64,000 nucleotides of DNA from Ceratopteris richardii (GCA_020310875.1 CM035412.1:131584874-131648873); one strand, 5' to 3'. Counted from the first letter of the stretch, positions 44,450 to 57,549 are shown. Notes: a model not told the origin generated them from the letters alone. A program made the numbers and translations.

Positions 44450-45486
44450 TGTTGTTGCAATAGAAACCAAGCCCACATACTTGGTTAATTAGCATATCTC
44501 TTATGGGACTATATGATCAACCTGTTGTAAAAAGTCACTCACATTTATTCTTTAAAAGTGTCCTAGAACCACGAGGAAGTTAGGAAGCATCAAATCTTGA
44601 AGTATTTGGTAGTTGAGTAATGAGAGAATATATATTCCTATACTCTAGGATACACTTTTAGGTAAACTTTTGAATTTTAATTCAAAAGTTTGGCTCCAAA
44701 CTCAACTTTAAAAGGAGGAACAAACATCCACGTGCCATGTCAATTCTATGAAATCATTAGAGAAGATATATTGTGATTTGAGGAGCTCACTCTATAGTTC
44801 ACTCATACTTCTCACATTGTGCAGTGGATCATTGCCAATGACATTGTATTTGTACATGTTTTAATATATACATTCTATCATATCTTCACCTCACTTCTCT
44901 GTTAGGACTACATCAAAACAGTGATCTTCTCAGAGCTTGTTCTCAACGCATGATTGATCATTTGCAGTGATTTAAATCTTGATATGTTTAGTATACTACC
45001 TACTATAACGGTACAAAATCTCATTCTCATTATTCATCTAAATCGTGAGACATTAACGTATCATTGCTCTCTGGTCTAACTGTTGCACCCCAAAAATGTC
45101 GGGAATGTTACTGTGATTTTCTAAACGCCATTCTTAGTGTGTAATCCATAATTTTTTATGAAATCACTCATGATTGGTAGTTATATAAGATAATTAGATC
45201 TCCCCAAAAGGAATTAAGCTAATTACTACTGTGCTTAGAGAACTGTTCAAAATACTAGACAGGTGTAGAGACAAGAATAGCAAGTTTTTTGGACTTGGAT
45301 CAACTCCTACCTATCTGTTTTGATCCAATGATTAGTGCATCATGTTCCAAACATCATATGTGATTATTTGTGATCATTAGCTAAGTAAAGAGGCCCACTA
45401 CACTCTCCAACAACTATTCTTGGTAGGTGTGAAGCAGGTTGAAGCAACACCACTTCATCTTTGAAGACTATCCACCATCTCTTCCA
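44450..45486 (+). repeat. 5' LTR of D2
   Basis: 1037 bp from TGTTGTTGCAATAG to CATCTCTTCCA. Its second half resembles solo LTR S1. Confidence 0.85.
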
Positions 45487-45490
45487 AGAG

Positions 45491-45502
45491 TGGTATCAGA
45501 GC
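45491..45502 (+). other. Primer-binding site of D2
   Basis: TGGTATCAGAGC, four bases after the LTR end. Confidence 0.85.
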
Positions 45503-45514
45503 AACAACAAGAAA

Positions 45515-46965
45515 GATGGGAGATGGATTTCCATCCTTCATTGAAAAAATGGATAGAAGCAACTAATCAGCATGGTCATTAAGGGTGCAAGTCTAACTTC
45601 AAGGGAGAAGTCTATATGGATACATCTCAGGAGATGAAGAGATGCCAATATTCAGAAGCGAACATGAACCCCCAAAGGAAGACTAAGAAAGGTTGAGCAC
45701 ATGGTGTGCAAAGGATGCTCTTGCCAAGTCCTATCTATTAAACTCAATATTTGGTTTCTTATTACCTCAGATTAGGAATCGCAAGACCTCCCACGAGACT
45801 TGGGAAGTACTCTCATCATATTTCTCATCAAATACAAGAGCTAGGAAGAATCAACTATGGATGGAGTTTATAACTCTAAAGAAGCAACCAAAGCAAGGAG
45901 TGGTAGATTATGTAACCAAGATGAAGGATGTGGCTAACCAGCTTGCAAGCATTGGAGAGGAGATAGAAGAAGAACACATAGTAAGGCAGATCATTAATGG
46001 CATCAAAGCTTATGATAAGTGAGAGTCCTTTACTGCAACAATGGACCTCTACATGGATATGCAAATACCTGACCTCAACACCTTGATGGGGAAACTCTTC
46101 ACCCACGGGACAAAGCTCAAGAAGAATGGTGACAACTCCAGAGGTAACCAATCTTTTGCTCTTTATACAGATAATAATAGAAGTAAGGATGAAGGTAAAG
46201 CCAAGAAGAATGAAGAAGAAGCTCGTACCTCTCAAGCTAATTACACATGTAGAGGAAGAGGTGCTAGAGGAAGGGGCAACAGAGGAAAAGCAAGGCAGGG
46301 GAAGATCCTACAACAATCCATCTTGCAACATTTGTGGTCATACCAACCACACCACATAAGAATGCTTCAAAAACACAAGGAACCAAAGGGGAAGAGGCTT
46401 CCATAAAGGTAGCTATGGACAATCCAGAGGCAGGTACAACAATGAAGGAAGCAATTACAATCATAACTACAATCAAGGCTACAACAACAACAATTATCAA
46501 GGAGGTTTTAGAGGAAGAAGAGATTACAAAAACTACATAGAAGACCAAGAGGATTCTCTATTCATGATGAATATGACATCTAAGCAAGGTAAAGCTGATG
46601 AGCATCTTTTCTATATTGATTCAGGTTGTTCCAATCATGTAGCTGTAAATGTAGCTTTATTATTCGATCTTGAAGAACCCAAAGGGAAGCATGAAGTACA
46701 GACAAGTGTTGACACTAAATACTCAGTCAAGCAAATTGGAAATGTCAAGACTTCTGATGGTAACATGAACCTCTTAAGTAAGGTGTTGTATGTGCCAACT
46801 ATAATGAAAAACCTAATTAGTGTTGGACAGATTGTTGAGAATAGATCGGATTCACTAGGCATGGAGCATATGTGGAAGACCCTCAATAAGGATTCAAAAG
46901 GATTGCTAAAGGTGATAAAGCAAGTAGATTATTTACATTTGAGATTGAAGACACCAGGAACATAG
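45515..46965 (+). pseudogene. gag: D2 Gag and protease
   Basis: ATG at 45515 gives MGDGFPSFIEKMDRSN, as in D1, then stops. Cleaner stretches are 45693-46022 (Gag domain), 46041-46406 (Gag end with an Arg/Gly-rich tract) and 46564-46965 (protease YIDSGCSNHV, then KVLYVPTIMKNLISVGQI). The knuckle CNICGHTNHTT is read in another frame near 46330. D2 keeps the segment that is deleted in D1. Confidence 0.85.
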
Positions 46966-49680
46966 CACTCTTCAATTATAAAGATCAAAACTTATCTGAG
47001 CTAGAGATATGGCACAAAAGGCTAGGACACAGAGGAGAAATAACACTAAAGCAAATATATAGGGATCAGAGTGTGCTTGGCATTCCAAATGTGTCCAAGC
47101 AACACATGATATACAAATGTGGATCATGCCAATTTGGTAAAGCTCACAGGAAACCATTCAACAAAAAGGGGAACATATATGAAGACTACTTAGAGCTTGT
47201 ACACACTGATGTGTGGGGTCCTAGCAAAGATTTATCAATCTTAGGTTCAAGGTACTATGTTTCATTTATAGATGATTACTGGATGGACAATTCTTTAGTT
47301 CATGAAGCATAAGGATGAAGTATTTACATGTTTCAAAAAGTATTTGGCATTAGTTGAAGACCAAACAGGTAGAAGCTTGAGGAGGATCAGATATGATGGA
47401 GGTGATGAGTATTTTTCACATGAATTTGATTCATTCTTATAGGACAGAGGTAAAAGAGTGAATTGAATGGAGTGGCAGAGAGAAGGAATAGGTTAATAGT
47501 TGAAGTTGTTAGGTCAATGTTGAATGAGAAGAAGTGACCTAATTACCTATGGGCAGAGGCTGTTTCCACAGCCACTTACTTGATAAATAGGCTCCCATCC
47601 AAATCCTTGGATGGAATGACAACCTATGAAGCATGGAATGGTAGGAGACCCTCATTGGACTATTGCCAAATATTTGGGTGCATTGCTTACGCACACATTC
47701 CCTCACAGATTAGAGGGAAGCTTGACCCTAAAGTTGAAAAGTGTATATTCATTGGGTATGACCAAAATCATAAGGGTTATAGGCTATACAATCCCACTAA
47801 CAAAGGATTTATAGTTAGTAGAGATGTAGTATTTGATGAAAATAATTCATGGTTTGAAGATGATTGTAGGAAGATCAAGTTACCTTATGATTTGGAAAAT
47901 GATTTTCCAACTCTCACTCAAGAAGATCAACAATTGTAAGAAGATATCATTTCAAAGGATGAAGAGCAAATTGATCTCAAGGCTTGGAAGTCAAAAGGCA
48001 AGGCAAGATGAAGTAATTGGAAGACATTCTAGAGTCCTCCAGTCAAGCACTCATGAGATCTCAAAGGGAGATTAAAAAGCCCATAAGGTATGGCTATGAT
48101 ACATCATTAATCACCAAGCATTCTGTGTATATCACTAAAGACTCTATGACAGAAGAACCTTCTTCATTAGAAGAGGCTAGTAAGAAGATAGAATGGAGAG
48201 AAGCCATGTACGAAGAAGTAGAAGCACTTGAGGAAAACCATACTTGGGATTTGGTTCCCAAGAAGCCAAGCATGAAGGTACAGGATCCACGTGGATATAT
48301 AAAATAAAAAAGAATTCAGATGGTTCTATAAATAGGTACAAGGCAACGCTAGTGGCAAAAGGGTTTCCTCAACCCCATGGAGTGGACTATGAGGAAACTT
48401 TTTCAATTGTGTCAAAGATGCCAACAATTAGGGTTTTGATAAGTGTTGCTGCTTCCAAGAATTGGAATCTTTATCAATTAGATATCAAGAATGCATTCTT
48501 AAATGGTTGGATATTAGAAGAAGTGTATATGGCACAACCACCCAGCTTTGAAGAAAAAGATAAATCAGGTTATGTATGCAAACTAAGGAAGGAACTCTAT
48601 GGCCTAAAACAAGCTCCTAGAGCTTGGAACTATAGGCTTTTTACTTATTTGTAGGATGAAGGTTTTGTGGCTAGCAAGGCAGAATCTTCTTTATTCATAA
48701 AGAAGACCAACTCAGAAGTTGTTTACTTATGTGTCTATGTGAATGACATTATCATTACAGCGAATGATGCTAATGACATCAAGCATCTTAAGGATCAACT
48801 AATGAAAGAGTTTAAAATCAGTGATCTTGGTTTGTTAACATACTTTCTCGGCTTAGAGCTTATGTATATAGATTCTGGTATATTTATTACTCAGAGAAAG
48901 TATATTCATGATATGTTGGTAAAGTTTAAGATGGAGAACACCAAAATTGTAGGTACTCCTATGGAACTCAATTATAAGCTTAGTTCTCATGAAGGAGAAC
49001 TACTTGAGGATGTTACAGGTTATCAACGGCTTATAGGTGGCCTCAATTATGCTACCCTAACAAGAGTAGACATTGCATGGAGTAAGTACATTAAGTCAGT
49101 TTATGCATGCACCAAGGAAGCCTCACATGGAAGTTGCCAAAAGGGTGCTAAAGTATCTAAAGGGCACCATGAATGAAGGGTTGTTTTAACCCTTCTCTTC
49201 TTAGTTAGACATAAAGATGTACTCTGATGCAGATTGGGTTGGCTCCAAGGATGATAGGAGGAGCACCTCAGGGTATCTATCTTTTGCAGGTTCAAGGATT
49301 ATATCATGGTCATCTAAAAAGCAACCAACTATGGTTTTATAATCTACAAAAGCAGAATACAGAGGGCTAGCAAATTCAATACAAGAGGCTATGAGGATTA
49401 AGCAACTCTATGCAGATTTGGAGTTACACTCTTATACTCCAATAATTTTTGGAGACAACACTAGTTCACTTCATTTGGCTGCTAATCCTGTATATCTTGC
49501 AAGGAATAAGCACATTGAAGTGTAGTATCATTATGTAAGGGAGAAATTACTAAGCAAGGATATTCACCTATCCTATGTATCAACTCATTTACAATGTGCA
49601 GATATACTCACAAAGTCTTTGGATTGAACCAAGATAAAATAATCTAAATTGATGATTTGTTTGCAGGAGATCAAGGAGGA
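46966..49680 (+). pseudogene. pol: D2 integrase, reverse transcriptase and RNase H
   Basis: Segments follow D1 Pol in order. They are the integrase zinc finger (47000-47150), core start HTDVWGPS, C-terminal part (47580-47939), RT start (48017-48307), RT middle (48244-48654, [13 protein letters not shown]) and RT end (48667-49176). The catalytic YVDD is YVND here. RNase H (49200-49660) shows SDADWVGS and FGDNTSS. Most breaks are single-base indels or stops. Confidence 0.88.
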
Positions 49681-49714
49681 ATGAAGACCAAGCATGTTAG
49701 GCTTGAGGGAGAGC

Positions 49715-50409
49715 TGTTGGTGCAATAGAAACCAAGCCCACATACTTGGTTAATTAGCATATATCTTATGGGACTCTAAATGATCAACCTCTTGTAAAAA
49801 TTCATTCACATTTATCCTTGTAAAAGTGTCCTACAACCACGAGGAAGTTAGGAAGCATCGAATCTTGAAATATTTGGTAGTTGAGTAATGAGAGAATATA
49901 TCCTATACTTTAGGCTACACTTTTAGGTGAACTTTTGAATTTCAATTCAAAAGTTTGGCTCCAAACTCAACTTTAAAAAGAGGAACAAACATCCGCATGC
50001 CATCTCGATTCTATGAGATCATTAGAGAAGATATATTGTGATTTGAGGAGCTCACTCTATAGCTCACTCATACTTCTCACATTGTGCAATGGATCATTGC
50101 CAATGACATTGTATTTGTACATGTTTTAATATATACATTCTATCATATCTTCACCTCACTTCTCTGTTATGACTACATCAAAATAGTGGTCTTCTTAGAG
50201 CTTGTTCTCAGTGCATGATTGATCATTTGCAATGATTTAGAGCTTGATATTTTCATTATACTATCTACTATAATGATACAAAATCGCATTGTCATTACTC
50301 ATTTGAATCGTGAGATATTAAAGGATCATTGCTCTTTGGTCTATTGACCATTGCACCCCAAAAATGTCAGGAATGTTCTGTGATTTGCTAAACACCATTC
50401 TCAGTGTGG
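49715..50409 (+). repeat. 3' LTR of D2, truncated
   Basis: TGTTGGTGCAATAG onwards, preceded by GCTTGAGGGAGAGC. It matches the 5' LTR until about 50409 and then changes abruptly. Confidence 0.85.
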
Positions 50410-50875
50410 ACTTAGATGCATATTGGGTAGGATCCAAGGATGATAAGAGAAGTACATTAGGATTTCTAGCATTTGCAGCATCCAAGCTTGTGTATTGGAG
50501 TTCCAAGAAGCAACCTACTATTGCAGTAACTAAAGCTGAGTACAAAGGTTTGATCATAGAAACTCAAGAAGCTAGATGGTTAAAGGATTTATATGTAGAC
50601 TTGGGACTTTTGAGTTCCAAATCTCACATATTTGGAGACAACATAAGTTCGATGCATTTAACAACAAACCTTGTATACCATGCAAGAACCAAACGTATGG
50701 AGGTTCACTATCTTTATGAGGGAGAAGCTCTTGGAAAAGGAAATTAATCTTTCATTTGTCCCAATAGATAAACAAGTGGTAGATATGATAACCAAAGATC
50801 TAGATGGAGTTAAGCTTTGTAGGTTCAAAGCAATTTCAGAGATTCAAATCATCAAATATTGAAGACTCAAGCATC
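50410..50875 (+). pseudogene. pol: RNase H remnant, probably of K
   Basis: Reads WVGSKDDKRSTLGFLAFAAS, SSKKQPTIAV, FGDNISSMHL and VYHARTKRMEVHYLY, then in another frame VPIDKQVVDMITKDLDG. One frameshift lies near 50740. Assignment to K rests on position, between K gag and an LTR, and is an inference. Confidence 0.75.
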
Positions 50876-50893
50876 TTTAGATTGAGGGAGAGC

Positions 50894-51911
50894 TGATAAA
50901 TCAACAAGATCTAATTACGCTTGAAAAGATAAATTCTATCAAAGATCAAAATCAAATTCGTTTCTTAGAGAAGCCTTAGACTTCTGGAAGATCATATGCA
51001 TTCTCTTATAAATCCTTTGTATATTGACTAGATGATTAAAATCTATTGTATCATAGTTTTTTAGAACCTTCATTAAGGATGTAAGAGGAGCTAAAATCCA
51101 CGAGTTAAGTGTTTGATATCACTACCAAATAATTGCAATCAAGTTTTGATTAGATTCATCATTTCACTAGATTATAGGAAAAGAGACTTCATCACATCTA
51201 ACTCTATTCTACATTGATTAGAAGTTCAAATTGAAATCAAAGAATCATGGAAACTCATGAGTGAATATGTAGGAGTGTATATAAAAACTCTATACACTTG
51301 TAAAAAAAGAGAGAAGTGAATTCAAATCAGTTTGATCTACTTCTTGTGCATTGTGCATTTCTCTACATCATCTTGTCCAAAGTCGGCAGACTTGCAGAGG
51401 TTGGTTCTCAATCCTCAAAATTTCAATGCTCATGATTAAGGATAGGTATTAGTTTCTATATTTTTTCTATAAAATTTTCATCATTTGGGTTCATAGTTTG
51501 TGAGAAACAAAACATTTTAGCTTTTTGGGTCATTCTCTGCACATTCCTGAAAAATCGGGATTACCACCTTACAATTGAGGAATGATTTGCTTATAAATTG
51601 AGTTCTTGTGCATAATAGCTACTTAACCCTATATGACACCATCATCTAAGAGGAATGTAGCCAATTGTAATAAACCTTGGAGCACTGAGCATTTGAAGGT
51701 GCATGTTTGAATCATAAATAGTAAGTTTCATGCAGTAGCCCATGTGCAAAGTAATCTATTTTGGACCAATTTATTCTCTGTTATGTCAAGATGATAAGGT
51801 GAGGTAAAGTCTCCAATAGTAAATGGACATATTTTGTGTTGGTTAGCTCAGCAAAACTTCAACATCTTCAACATCATATGTCTATGCAATTCTCTTCTTT
51901 AAGAACTTTCA
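50894..51911 (+). repeat. 3' LTR of K (probable)
   Basis: A purine-rich tract (ATTGAGGGAGAGC) precedes TGATAAATCAACAAG. The end is taken as CTTTCA at 51911 because integrase coding of element L begins with the next bases. No second copy exists to confirm the boundaries. Confidence 0.65.
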
Positions 51912-53830
51912 GAAGAGGGGAAGAATAGATATATAGTAGAAGTGGCTAGAGCTATGTTAAATTAAATGATTGTTCCTAATTTGCATTGGGCTAATGCTTG
52001 AAAATGCATCCATATACATTATGAATATGTGTACAACCTCAAGAGTACATGGAGTCACACCTTATGAAGCTTGTTATGGTAAGAAACCCAACCTTTCACA
52101 TCTTAAAGTAATTGTTTGTGTGTAATATGTTCAAATACCTCAAGAATTGAGACTCAAGTTAGACGTGAAGGTAGAAACATGTATATTTATTGGATATTCT
52201 TTAGAGTAGAAGGTTTTTTTATGTTATAATCCTAGCATCAAAGAACTAAATGTGTCTAAGGATGTAATATTTAATGAGTTTCCACCTTGGTATGGTAGCA
52301 AAGAGTGTTGCGGGTTGAAGATGCATATGAAGCCAATAAGAAGTTCAAAGAGAAAAAAAAAGCATGGAGATGAGTGGTCCAACCATTTCAATCACACCAT
52401 TAGAGGATATCACTACATCAACTTGGCAAGGGAGGTCAAGGATTGAAGCTCATTGAAGTGAAGGAAAGAACAAAGGAAAAGAAAAGGCAGAAAATGAAGA
52501 CCATCATGGGTAGGCATTGACTCTACAAGTGACAAAGATGTGGATAAATTAGAAACTCTAGGATTTAAAGAATATAAAACAAGGAGGAGGAGATTAATAC
52601 CACATAATGGTGAAGTAGAATCATCCAATAGGGTTAAATACATGCTCAACGGTTAACTTATGGTTCATTCATTACAAGGCACTATGCCTACATGAGCCAA
52701 GTTATAGCTTGTGAAGAACCTAACTCTTTTGAAGAGGCAAATAAGCATAGGGAATGGAATGAAGCCATGGAGGAGGAAGTCAAGAAACTTGAGGAAAATG
52801 CTACTTGCTCATTAGTTCCAAGAACAAAGGACATGAAAGTCATTGGCAACAAATGGGTGTACAAGGTAAAGAGGCATGAAGATGGGAGAACCTCTAGGTA
52901 TAAAGCGAGGTTGGTTGCAAAAGGTCTTGCTCAAACCTATGGCATATAATTTGCAAAAAAATTAATTCAAATAGCTAAGATATCTACCATAAGGTTTTTG
53001 ATTGCAATTTCAGCCTCAAAAGGTTGGGAGATGTGCTAGTTGGATGTGAATAATGCTTTCCTAAATGGAGAGATTGAAGAGGTAGTCTCCATAGAGTAGC
53101 CCCCTTTGAAGATGAGAGGTTTCCACATCATGTGTGCATGATTAAGAAGGCTTGCTATGGTCTCAATCAAGACTTAAGGGCTTGGAAGCAAAGACTTTTG
53201 GACTACTTGGTAAAATGTGGATACAATCAAAGTCATGCAGACCCATCACTCTTTGTGAAGAAGGAAGGCAACAAAACTATTTTCATTTCTATATATGTTG
53301 ATGATTTGATCATTACATAGGATTATGAAGCCAAAATCAAGGACATAAAGAGGAATCTTGGATGTGAGTTTAAAATCTCTAATTTAGGGATTTTAACGTA
53401 CTTTGTTGGGATTGAAGTACTATACAAAGAAGAAGGTATATACTTTATGTAAAGGAAATACATTCTAGATTTTTTGAAGAAGTTTGGCTTGTGTGATTGA
53501 AAGCCCATTTCAAATCCATTAGAAGTACATGTTAAAATAACCACTCATGAGGGTGAAGAAGTGAAGGATGTGATCATGTATAGGTCAATCATTGGTTCTC
53601 TCTTGTTTGCTACTATGACAAGACCAGATATTGCACATGTAGTTTGAGTGTTATCTCAATTTTTGCAGGCACCAAGAGTACTTCATCTTGTTGCAGCAAA
53701 AAGAGTACTTAGTTACATCAAAGGATCAGTGAATGAAGGGCTCTTTTATCCATTCGATGATGGATCACACATACAAGCTTATTGTGATGTTGTTTGTTAT
53801 ACTTTGGATTTTTCCTCTCCAATCATCATA
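51912..53830 (+). pseudogene. pol: L pol remnant: integrase core end, reverse transcriptase, RNase H
   Basis: It begins in the integrase (GKNRYIVEVARAM), just at the conserved AERKNR motif. SKDVIFNEFPPWY near 52252 marks the integrase C-terminal part. RT runs 52692-53320 with WNEAMEEEVKKLEENATCSL, GNKWVYKVKRHEDG and IYVDDLIIT, then a stop. Connection and RNase H start continue to about 53830, where the frame breaks at AYCDVVCYTLD. Upstream L sequence is not in the window. Confidence 0.78.
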
Positions 53831-54700
53831 GCATAAAGGACCAATGACCTCATACACTTCAATTTTCAATTTGAGAAGGATGCTAAGACCCTAGTCACTT
53901 TTTTATCAATAGAATCCAAGATTTATCATAACAAGATCAATATTATCATATTTTTTGCAAAAGTTATCGATAATTCTCTTCGTTCTTGTAAAATGTGTTA
54001 GGAGTAAGAATTTTCAGTAATTCTTGTGCCAAAATGTGCTATTTTTCATAATAAAGACAGTGTTAAAGTTGAATTGAACTTTTGGTAAATGTACCCCTAT
54101 GAGGAGAGAATCATAAAATTTAACTTTTAGTAAATTTACCCTTATGAGGAGAGAATCATGATTCTCATGGATTCACATAGTCATGAAGAAACATTATATG
54201 GAACTTAAAAGATAGAAATAGACTTATGAAAGCATGAAAAACTCAAAGAAGTAATGGTCTCAAGGATAAATCCATGAAAAACACTATGAAAATCCACTTG
54301 AAATCACCATTAAAGCTTGATGATGAGACGATGAAGAGAAAGGAGCTCTCAAGTTCTCATTGTTTGGCATAAATACATGAACCCCCACAACTGAGCCATA
54401 ATTGACTTATATGCTTTTTCAAGTGTCCCTTTTCACACCTAAAATAAGTCCTTCAAACTTCTACCCAAAAAATCAACTAACTTGAGATCCCTAAAAAATA
54501 TACAAAATAAATATAAATTACATCTTGTCATGAGGAAGAATCTTCCTCATTTTTATAACATTCGAGATATTCTCTTCTACTAAATTACAAGATTTTCCAT
54601 TTTTGTCTTCACAAAAAAGTCACTTCCAACATTTCTCCCTCTCCTTGCCTTTTTGCATCCTTGAGAAAACTTAGTGTTGGGCCTGATTGTTGCTTCTTTT
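53831..54700. other. Unassigned AT-rich stretch
   Basis: No supported gene or LTR end. It holds a duplicated 39-base unit (54076-54114 and 54121-54159, period 45; shared GAGGAGAGAATCAT). Minus-strand coding-like patches are too short to name. Confidence 0.4.
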
Positions 54701-55102
54701 TCCTCTGATAGACTTGAGCCACTAAATCATGACTCTTTCTTTCACTGACATTCAAGTCATTGATCATTTAAAAAAGGGTGTTTCTCCACTATATAGCAAT
54801 CAGAGGTTTATCTATTACATCCTTCTTGATATAGTTTGTACATGCAGTTCATATGTTGTTAATCTAGCCTTCATTACTAATGTTAATCTGGCAAAGATTC
54901 CTGAATCTCTCTCAAAGAAACCATAATCAGATAAAAAGGAAGTGCATCTGACAGTGAGTTAAATCCTATATAATCAGAGCTCTAATATTTGTATCTATAA
55001 AATTCCCTATATAGGTGATAATCAACTTCAAGATTGTGATCATTAATATACAAGATGGGCCATTGACATCCTTCAAGTTTTCTATCACTTACATGTAGTC
55101 GG
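54700..55102 (-). pseudogene. P reading frame, downstream part beyond element I
   Basis: The minus-strand frame that reaches the I insertion from 61555 continues here in phase across the AAATG duplication for about 43 codons to a TAG, then after it for some 30 codons. No domain is recognised. Confidence 0.45.
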
Positions 55103-55107
55103 CATTT

Positions 55108-55481
55108 TGTAGAGAGTACACACGTAGAAGCAAAATGAAAAGTAAAGTACTCTCACAAAACAAAGAATGTGTGAGACACAAAATGAGTAGACCATGAAAT
55201 GGGTAAACTCATGTGGATTAGAAATGAGCTTGCCAAGAGCATGGAGTAGGCTCCTCAAGCTTCTAACCAAATACAAATGGGGGAGAGACCCTCCTTATAT
55301 AGATTTGTGAGGGGCTCTCCAAAATACATCTCATGCGGGATAATTCCCCTGAAAGGAGAATGAATACAACTGGTAGAAGCAAATGGCAAGGTACCCAAAT
55401 ACAAAGGAAATACAAGGAAATGTAATGGAAATAGAGTGACTCCAAGATACAAAAGGGAGATGCACTCTCATATTCTCAACA
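55108..55481 (-). repeat. 3' LTR of I
   Basis: 374 bp; minus-strand TGTTGAGAATATGAG to CTCTCTACA. TATATAAGG promoter-like string on the minus strand at 55294-55302. Confidence 0.95.
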
Positions 55482-55634
55482 CCCCCTCTACAACTCCATT
55501 TTGTAGTGTATGGAGGCTGCTAGGGTATGTGAGAAAGGTCCACCAAGAATGTATCAGCAACAGTAGCACGAGCACAAAATAGGAAGTCATTGTCTAGGAA
55601 TCCATAGCCTCGAAGTGGTATCGACCATGCGAGA

Positions 55635-56213
55635 TCACCAGGTACTCCATAATATGTCGACCAGATGGATCAAGTGGATGCTCCAGAGGTACGCCACCAA
55701 CGAGGTACAAGAACGGAACAAGATCTCATTGGACGAGATCATCTCCATGTGAGAGAGGTAGGATGACTCCATGTGGTACATAGGAACCTTCAAAGCTTTG
55801 ACAATATCCACCACGAGATGTGTATCGCCAAGAAGTAGGTCCTGCAAGAGTGAAACATAAAGCATGAAGCATAAAATCATAGTCACATGGTAGTACATCT
55901 CTATGTTGTAGTTCTCCATGGAGTGTACAAAGTCCTGTTGTGTATCGGTAGGACCATGGAAGCCCCCTCTGAACCGAGAAGCTAGCTCAAAAGATGAACC
56001 AACTGAGGGATAAATCCATATAGATGCAGGAGCATCATCTGGTAACTGAAAAGATATTGGACTCCATGAATGGAAAAATACATGCTCCTGTAGACGAGGT
56101 AAGCGGACTTTCGAAGATAGGAATGGAAAATGTCGAGTTAGTGATCCTGGAGTAATGCCCAACTGAATGTGAGGGGAAATATAAGCCTTTGATGATACGA
56201 TAGGTATATCCAT
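55635..56213 (-). CDS. Unknown 192-codon frame in place of RT in element I
   Basis: An open frame in the same phase as the preceding integrase segment, separated only by a TAG at 56256-56258. The first residues may still be integrase-RT linker. The rest has no YVDD, no GLKQAP and no RNase H acidic residues. It contains aromatic and Met/His-rich stretches and a possible hydrophobic segment (MILCFMLYVSLLQDLLLG). It could be a captured sequence or a chance open frame. I do not recognise it. Confidence 0.4.
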   Translation of the reverse strand: MDIPIVSSKAYISPHIQLGITPGSLTRHFPFLSSKVRLPRLQEHVFFHSWSPISFQLPDDAPASIWIYPSVGSSFELASRFRGGFHGPTDTQQDFVHSMENYNIEMYYHVTMILCFMLYVSLLQDLLLGDTHLVVDIVKALKVPMYHMESSYLSHMEMISSNEILFRSCTSLVAYLWSIHLIHLVDILWSTW

Positions 56214-56255
56214 CTGAGGTAGAAGCTGAGATGATATCTCTGATTCCTCATGCTC

Positions 56256-57545
56256 CTAAACTATATCATGATCGAGAAAGTCATGTACAAAGAGATCATG
56301 CTCCACATAGTGTGACAGTTCAAAACTAGAATGATCCCCCTCTGAATCGGAAATGGGAGGATCCAAAAGGGATGAATACTTAGAGTATTCATCAAAGGTG
56401 CAGTCTTTGGTTACTATAACTGAGTGACTCTTTGGGTTGTAAAGTTTGTATGCCTTTTGTCGCTCACTATACCCAATGAAAATGTACTGCTTAGGCCGAT
56501 CATCATCATGACCTTGGATGTAGGCATCACTACCAAAGATGCAGAAATAGCTTATACTTGGCTTCTTTTGAAAGTAAGCCTCAAATGATGTTTTGTTCTT
56601 CAAAACATCTGAAACACCTCTGTTTTGTATATGTACTACTGTCTGCACTGCTTCACCCCAATATTTTAGTGGAAGTTGCTTTTGTCTAAGCATAACTTTG
56701 GCCATCTGGATTATACTTCGACTCTTTTGTAATGCAATACCTTGGTGAGTATCTTGCTTGGCTTGATACTTGATTCCATGTTGCTTTAGGTACTTGGAGA
56801 AGTTTTAGTTGACAAAGCTACTATCTCCATCAGATCGGATGATCTTAAAAAGAACTTGGAAAGTCTTCTTCAACTGTTTCTATCCATGCCTTTAACTTGG
56901 AAATAGCATCTTATTTATGCTTGAGTGAATAAACCCATGTGTATCTAGTGAAGTCATCTACAATCAGGAAGAAGTAACTTGACCCACTTAGAGAAGGTGT
57001 ACTCATAGGTCCACAAATGTCGATATGGACTAATGCTAAGGGTTTATTTGCAGAAATGGATGCTTCTTTAGGCAAAGAGAAAGTTGTTTGCTTGTCACAT
57101 GCTTTGCAATTGAATTCCACTTGTGCGATCCTAGGTAGACCTTTGACAAGATGATTTTTGAGATCTTAGCTAAGCAAGAGGTATGTCCAAATCTGCAATG
57201 CCATAAGCTAAGAGTTGAATCGTTGGCTATAAAACTTGAAAGCTTGTAGAGGCCTTTGTCTTCGTGGCCTTGAGCTATCACTTCATTGGATTCGCGATCA
57301 ATGACTTGAACTTTGTTGTGATCGAAATGAACCGTCATGTTGCACTTTGTGATGGCTTTGACTGAAAGAAGATTCTTACAGAGGCTTGGTACATAAAGAA
57401 CATCTTTTAGTGATTTGGACTCGCCTTCAAAGTTAGTGACTTGAACTTTTCCTCTTCCTTGGATTTCGATGCACTTGTTATCTCCAAGGTAAACTTGTCC
57501 TTGATACTCTTCAAACTCATGAAAATCATCTTTGTCATGGCACAT
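56256..57545 (-). pseudogene. pol: I protease end and integrase
   Basis: 57545-57036 begins just after the protease DSGASSH motif (readable one base out of frame near 57570) and includes LKDVLYVPSLCKNLLSVKAI and the zinc-finger start LWHCRFGH. 57120-56911 has CKACDKQ and the core start VHIDICGPMST. The second core Asp (RSDGD) is near 56835. The Glu of the usual ERKNR is replaced in QGIALQKSRS (about 56745). 56705-56256 is the integrase C-terminal part (YIFIGYSERQKAYKLYNPKS). Frameshifts and stops separate the segments. Confidence 0.85.
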
Positions 57546-57549
57546 GTGG

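Larger units (their letters stand above)
44450..50409 (+). mobile_element. Ty1/copia element D2, 3' LTR truncated
   Basis: The 5' LTR is 44450-45486, the primer site 45491-45502 and gag-pol 45515-49680. The 3' LTR runs 49715 to about 50409, where it stops short and RNase H of another copia begins. The first ~130 bases of the two LTRs show about eight differences, so D2 is older than D1. Its proteins are close relatives of D1, but the LTRs differ. Confidence 0.88.

Noticed and set aside
54729..54926. Plus-strand 65-codon frame as a small gene
   Set aside because: It overlaps the minus-strand continuation of P and has no start context or family match; chance is likely.
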